From assembly GCA_030141605.1 (NCBI GenBank), contig JAQGDQ010000988.1, forward strand, positions 1 to 64,000: a stretch of 64,000 bases of DNA, read 5' to 3'. The notes beneath the pieces were generated by a model. The model was not told the origin of the DNA. It did not search any database and saw nothing but the letters and a program-made list of their open reading frames with translations. Positions 63,001 through 64,000 of this stretch are shown piece by piece; within the stretch, counting starts at the first letter, position 1, and each line of letters begins with the position of its first letter. The stretch is from Tubiluchus corallicola (taxonomy: Eukaryota > Priapulida > Priapulimorpha > Priapulimorphida > Tubiluchidae). Position numbers and translations under genes: made by a program.

Positions 63001-64000
63001 AGACATTGACAAGAACTCGAGTTGATCAAGAAGACATTGTCAAGAACTTGAGCTGATCAAGAAGACATTGACAAGAACTCGAGTTGATCAAGAAGACATT
63101 AACAAGAACTCGAGTTGATCAAGAAGACATTGACAAGAACTCGAGCTGATCAAGAAGACATTGACAAGAACTCGAGTTGATCAAGAAGACATTGACAAGA
63201 ACGTGAGTTGATCAAGAAGACATTGACAAGAACTTGAGTTGATCAAGAAGACATTGACAAGAACTTGAGTTGATCAAGAAGACATTGACACGAACTTGAG
63301 TTGATCAAGAAGACATTGACAAGAACTCGAGCTGATCAAGAAGACATTGACAAGAACTCGAGTTGATCAAGAAGACATTGACAAGAACTCGAGCTGATCA
63401 AGCAGACATTGACAAGAACTCGAGTTGATCAAGAAGACATTGACAAGAACTCGAGCTGATCAAGAAGACATTGACAAGAACTTGAGTTGATCAAGAAGAC
63501 ATTGACAAGAACTCGAGTTGATCAAGAAGACATTGACAAGAACTCGAGCTGATCAAGCAGACATTGACAAGAACTCGAGTTGATCAAGAAGACATTGACA
63601 AGAACTCGAGTTGATCAAGAAGACATTGACAAGAACGTGAGTTGATCAAGAAGACATTGACAAGAACTTGAGTTGATCAAGAAGACATTGACAAGAACTT
63701 GAGTTGATCAAGAAGACATTGACACGAACTTGAGTTGATCAAGAAGACATTGACAAGAACTCGAGCTGATCAAGAAGACATTGACAAGAACTCGAGTTGA
63801 TCAAGAAGACATTGACAAGAACTCGAGCTGATCAAGCAGACATTGACAAGAACTCGAGCTGATCAAGCAGACATTGACAAGAACTCGAGCTGATCAAGAA
63901 GACATTGACAAGAACTCGAGTTGATCAAGAAGACATTGACAAGAACTCGAGCTGATCAAGAAGACATTGACAAGAACTCGAGTTGATCAAGAAGACATTG
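50952..64000 (+). CDS. WLS: Wntless (Wnt ligand secretion mediator), first two coding exons
   Basis: Exons 50952-51057 and 62450-62550 join at phase 1 to 69 residues. MAGTILENLSNRKLLYL matches the conserved Wntless start (MAG-x-I-x-EN-S/M-S-x-K-L). A hydrophobic first membrane segment (TGILVSLQIAYFLVGGLI) is followed by AP and then STACVD, parallel to the GGLIAP ... CVD of Wntless. The protein is a multi-pass membrane carrier that binds lipidated Wnt in the ER/Golgi and takes it to the cell surface. The remaining exons are beyond the window. Intron 1 is 11.4 kb and rich in repeats; intron 2 begins with a minisatellite that runs off the window. Confidence 0.88.
51349..51855 (+). mobile_element. 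hAT-like non-autonomous element, family A, copy 3
   Basis: Ends CAGGGGTGTGCAAATT / AATTTGCACACCCCTG with a perfect 8-bp duplication gtctaaat (51341-51348, 51856-51863). The longest of the three copies. Confidence 0.93.
51864..52736. other. WLS intron 1 segment
   Basis: No gene. A 44-bp block (ataaacccaacatgctaaat gacttgtcctttccttta) occurs twice at 52565-52675, and tttaaaggaaaagtcaa at 52107 mirrors its end, so a further TIR element of roughly 520-560 bp is possible. Confidence 0.45.
52737..53233. mobile_element. TIR element, family G2
   Basis: About 60-bp inverted ends: CTTTAAAATGTTGAAAGGG ... tcaaaaatgacttacgtga and its mirror (tcatttttgaaaaaatatcg ... cctttcaacattttaaag). The inner part shares cactagttcttc and atgcattttgccactcgcta with the foldback element at 47106-48709. 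Confidence 0.85.
53748..54019. repeat. 272-bp direct repeat X, first copy
   Basis: From cttcatacagatactatcac to tggcacactgatgcaagatg; repeated at 54310-54581 with no difference seen. Includes ctcgagtaccccacgggtca and aataaataaataaatg. Confidence 0.95.
54019..54310. repeat. Copy of WLS upstream segment P inside WLS intron 1
   Basis: Matches 50381-50672 base for base as far as I compared, same orientation, and sits exactly between the two X repeats. Confidence 0.95.
54310..54581. repeat. 272-bp direct repeat X, second copy
   Basis: As 53748-54019. After it the sequence continues into a LINE tail. Confidence 0.95.
54690..54800 (+). mobile_element. LINE tail remnant
   Basis: Reads ASYLWNSLPDSFLHELYN, the common 'LWNSLP' end of LINE reverse transcriptases. 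Confidence 0.72.
54940..55240 (+). repeat. Dispersed repeat, two tandem copies
   Basis: Two roughly 135-bp units (aatttatttatctctttata ... atgtatagatagatctagaa ctagagaaaggatagc). The reverse copy at 3420-3591 borders the inverted duplication. Confidence 0.92.
55378..56012. mobile_element. Family F TIR element, complete
   Basis: Ends AGGTTTTACATGTCATATG and, reversed, AGGTTTTACACGTCAAATG. Subterminal repeats of aactcaaatgtagacttagg on the left face inverted ones on the right. 635 bp, non-coding. Confidence 0.82.
56300..56550. repeat. Direct duplication of about 145-bp period
   Basis: acttaaatgaaaaaatgatt atagttatgcgtgcttctgt ... aataaggatgaagtaaatga occurs at 56320 and 56460. Confidence 0.93.
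56551..57164. other. WLS intron 1 segment, nothing recognised
   Basis: AT-rich. A 67-codon frame at 56875-57078 with a few Cys has no splice or family support. Confidence 0.45.
57165..58265. repeat. 31-bp minisatellite, 1.1 kb
   Basis: About 36 copies of acaatagcatgcaatacaat ataatagacaa, with some units shortened. Because 31 is not a multiple of three the frames rotate and give three spurious Cys/Leu/Ile/Tyr-rich frames up to 444 codons on the minus strand. Confidence 0.98.
58315..58415. repeat. 19-bp tandem repeat
   Basis: Five copies of gcattgtttcatcctgtta. Confidence 0.95.
58416..58997. other. WLS intron 1 segment, nothing recognised
   Basis: No repeat unit or exon seen. Confidence 0.45.
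59051..59220 (-). mobile_element. Single end of a family C element
   Basis: AAAGAAAGACCGGACGATTG ... acaaactaacc mirrors the right end of 37931-38477. Also present at 60622-60791 in the second duplication copy. Confidence 0.82.
59976..60070 (-). ncRNA. 5S rRNA-like sequence, internally deleted
   Basis: Minus strand has ggatgggtgaccgcc and ggtgctgtaggcc but lacks the ctcgtctgatc segment. Joined to the 5S-linked element on its right (60071-60260). Confidence 0.8.
60071..60260 (-). mobile_element. 5S-linked dispersed element
   Basis: Minus strand aaaatggctgcgcctaacag tcatcgcgg ... gcaagcccttcacg, in the same relation to the 5S part as at 21.8-22.1 kb. Confidence 0.8.
60622..60791 (-). mobile_element. 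Single end of a family C element (second duplication copy)
   Basis: Same sequence as 59051-59220, 1571 bp downstream, carried along by the direct duplication. Confidence 0.82.
61547..61659 (-). ncRNA. 5S rRNA-like sequence, nearly full length
   Basis: Minus strand reads ccggttctcgtctgatcccc, gaagttaagcaacgtagaga, tacttggatgggtgaccgcc and ggtgctgtaggc, the closest of the three to a normal 5S gene. The first few bases differ and no T-run terminator follows at once, so pseudogene or SINE module is preferred. Confidence 0.85.
61660..61855 (-). mobile_element. 5S-linked dispersed element
   Basis: Second duplication copy of 60071-60260. Confidence 0.8.
62450..62550 (+). CDS. WLS: WLS exon 2
   Basis: Acceptor tttttcag, donor gtgaga, 101 bases, phase 1 to 0. 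APRPNNVQSLLSTACVDRGG then YRNSSGKLFYPRGQ; sequon NSS. Confidence 0.88.
62620..64000. repeat. 31-bp minisatellite running off the window
   Basis: At least 44 copies of gatcaagaagacattgacaa gaactcgagtt, starting about 70 bases into WLS intron 2 and still running at the window end. Confidence 0.98.

Overview
The window is nuclear DNA from an invertebrate metazoan, most likely a protostome. It is AT-rich. Genes are split by GT-AG introns, and introns and intergenic DNA are filled with minisatellites, microsatellites, terminal-inverted-repeat (TIR) elements, tRNA- and 5S-like sequences and degenerate LINE pieces. No prokaryotic, viral or organellar gene set is present. The species cannot be fixed from the sequence.

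Layout. (1) 1-19.7 kb, + strand: the last 18 coding exons (about 1190 residues) of a large apolipophorin-like lipid transfer protein. They encode a beta-type segment, a Tyr/Lys-rich amphipathic helical region, a von Willebrand D domain, cysteine-rich segments, an RSKR motif, a degenerate von Willebrand A-like domain and an acidic-then-basic tail. The first 5.6 kb is a 2 x 2.05 kb inverted duplication whose left arm carries inverted copies of two of these exons. (2) 22.2-24.8 kb, - strand: a complete three-exon gene for a 119-residue coiled-coil protein resembling SYCE2, a synaptonemal complex central element protein. (3) 30.3-32.8 kb, - strand: a complete two-exon gene for a secreted-type, single-pass membrane protein with leucine-rich repeats, a LRRCT-like cap, a Ser/Thr/Ala mucin-like stalk and an acidic cytoplasmic tail. 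(4) 37.2-39.9 kb and 45.5-49.0 kb, + strand: two paralogous three-exon genes for small secreted cysteine-rich proteins that I do not recognise. The first has a reading-frame break in a GAT run. (5) 44.2-44.75 kb, - strand: candidate last exons of an unrecognised gene. (6) 50.95 kb to the end, + strand: the first two coding exons of Wntless (WLS), separated by an 11.4 kb intron.

Between and inside the genes lie several TIR families (some with 8-bp target duplications), a foldback element with a central tandem array, a possible solo LTR, Ty3/gypsy RNase H and LINE reverse transcriptase remnants, two tRNA-derived SINE copies, three 5S-rRNA-like sequences linked to a dispersed element, a 1.57 kb direct duplication, and a second copy of the WLS upstream region inside WLS intron 1.

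The genes do not form a functional cluster: lipid transport, meiosis, cell-surface recognition, secreted cysteine-rich proteins and Wnt secretion sit side by side. The least ordinary items are the exon-bearing inverted duplication, the cysteine-rich gene pair, the vWA-like end of the lipoprotein, the copied WLS upstream segment, and minisatellites that begin within bases of splice donors. All coordinates were read by eye; exon limits rest on splice consensus, frame and phase agreement, not on transcripts.
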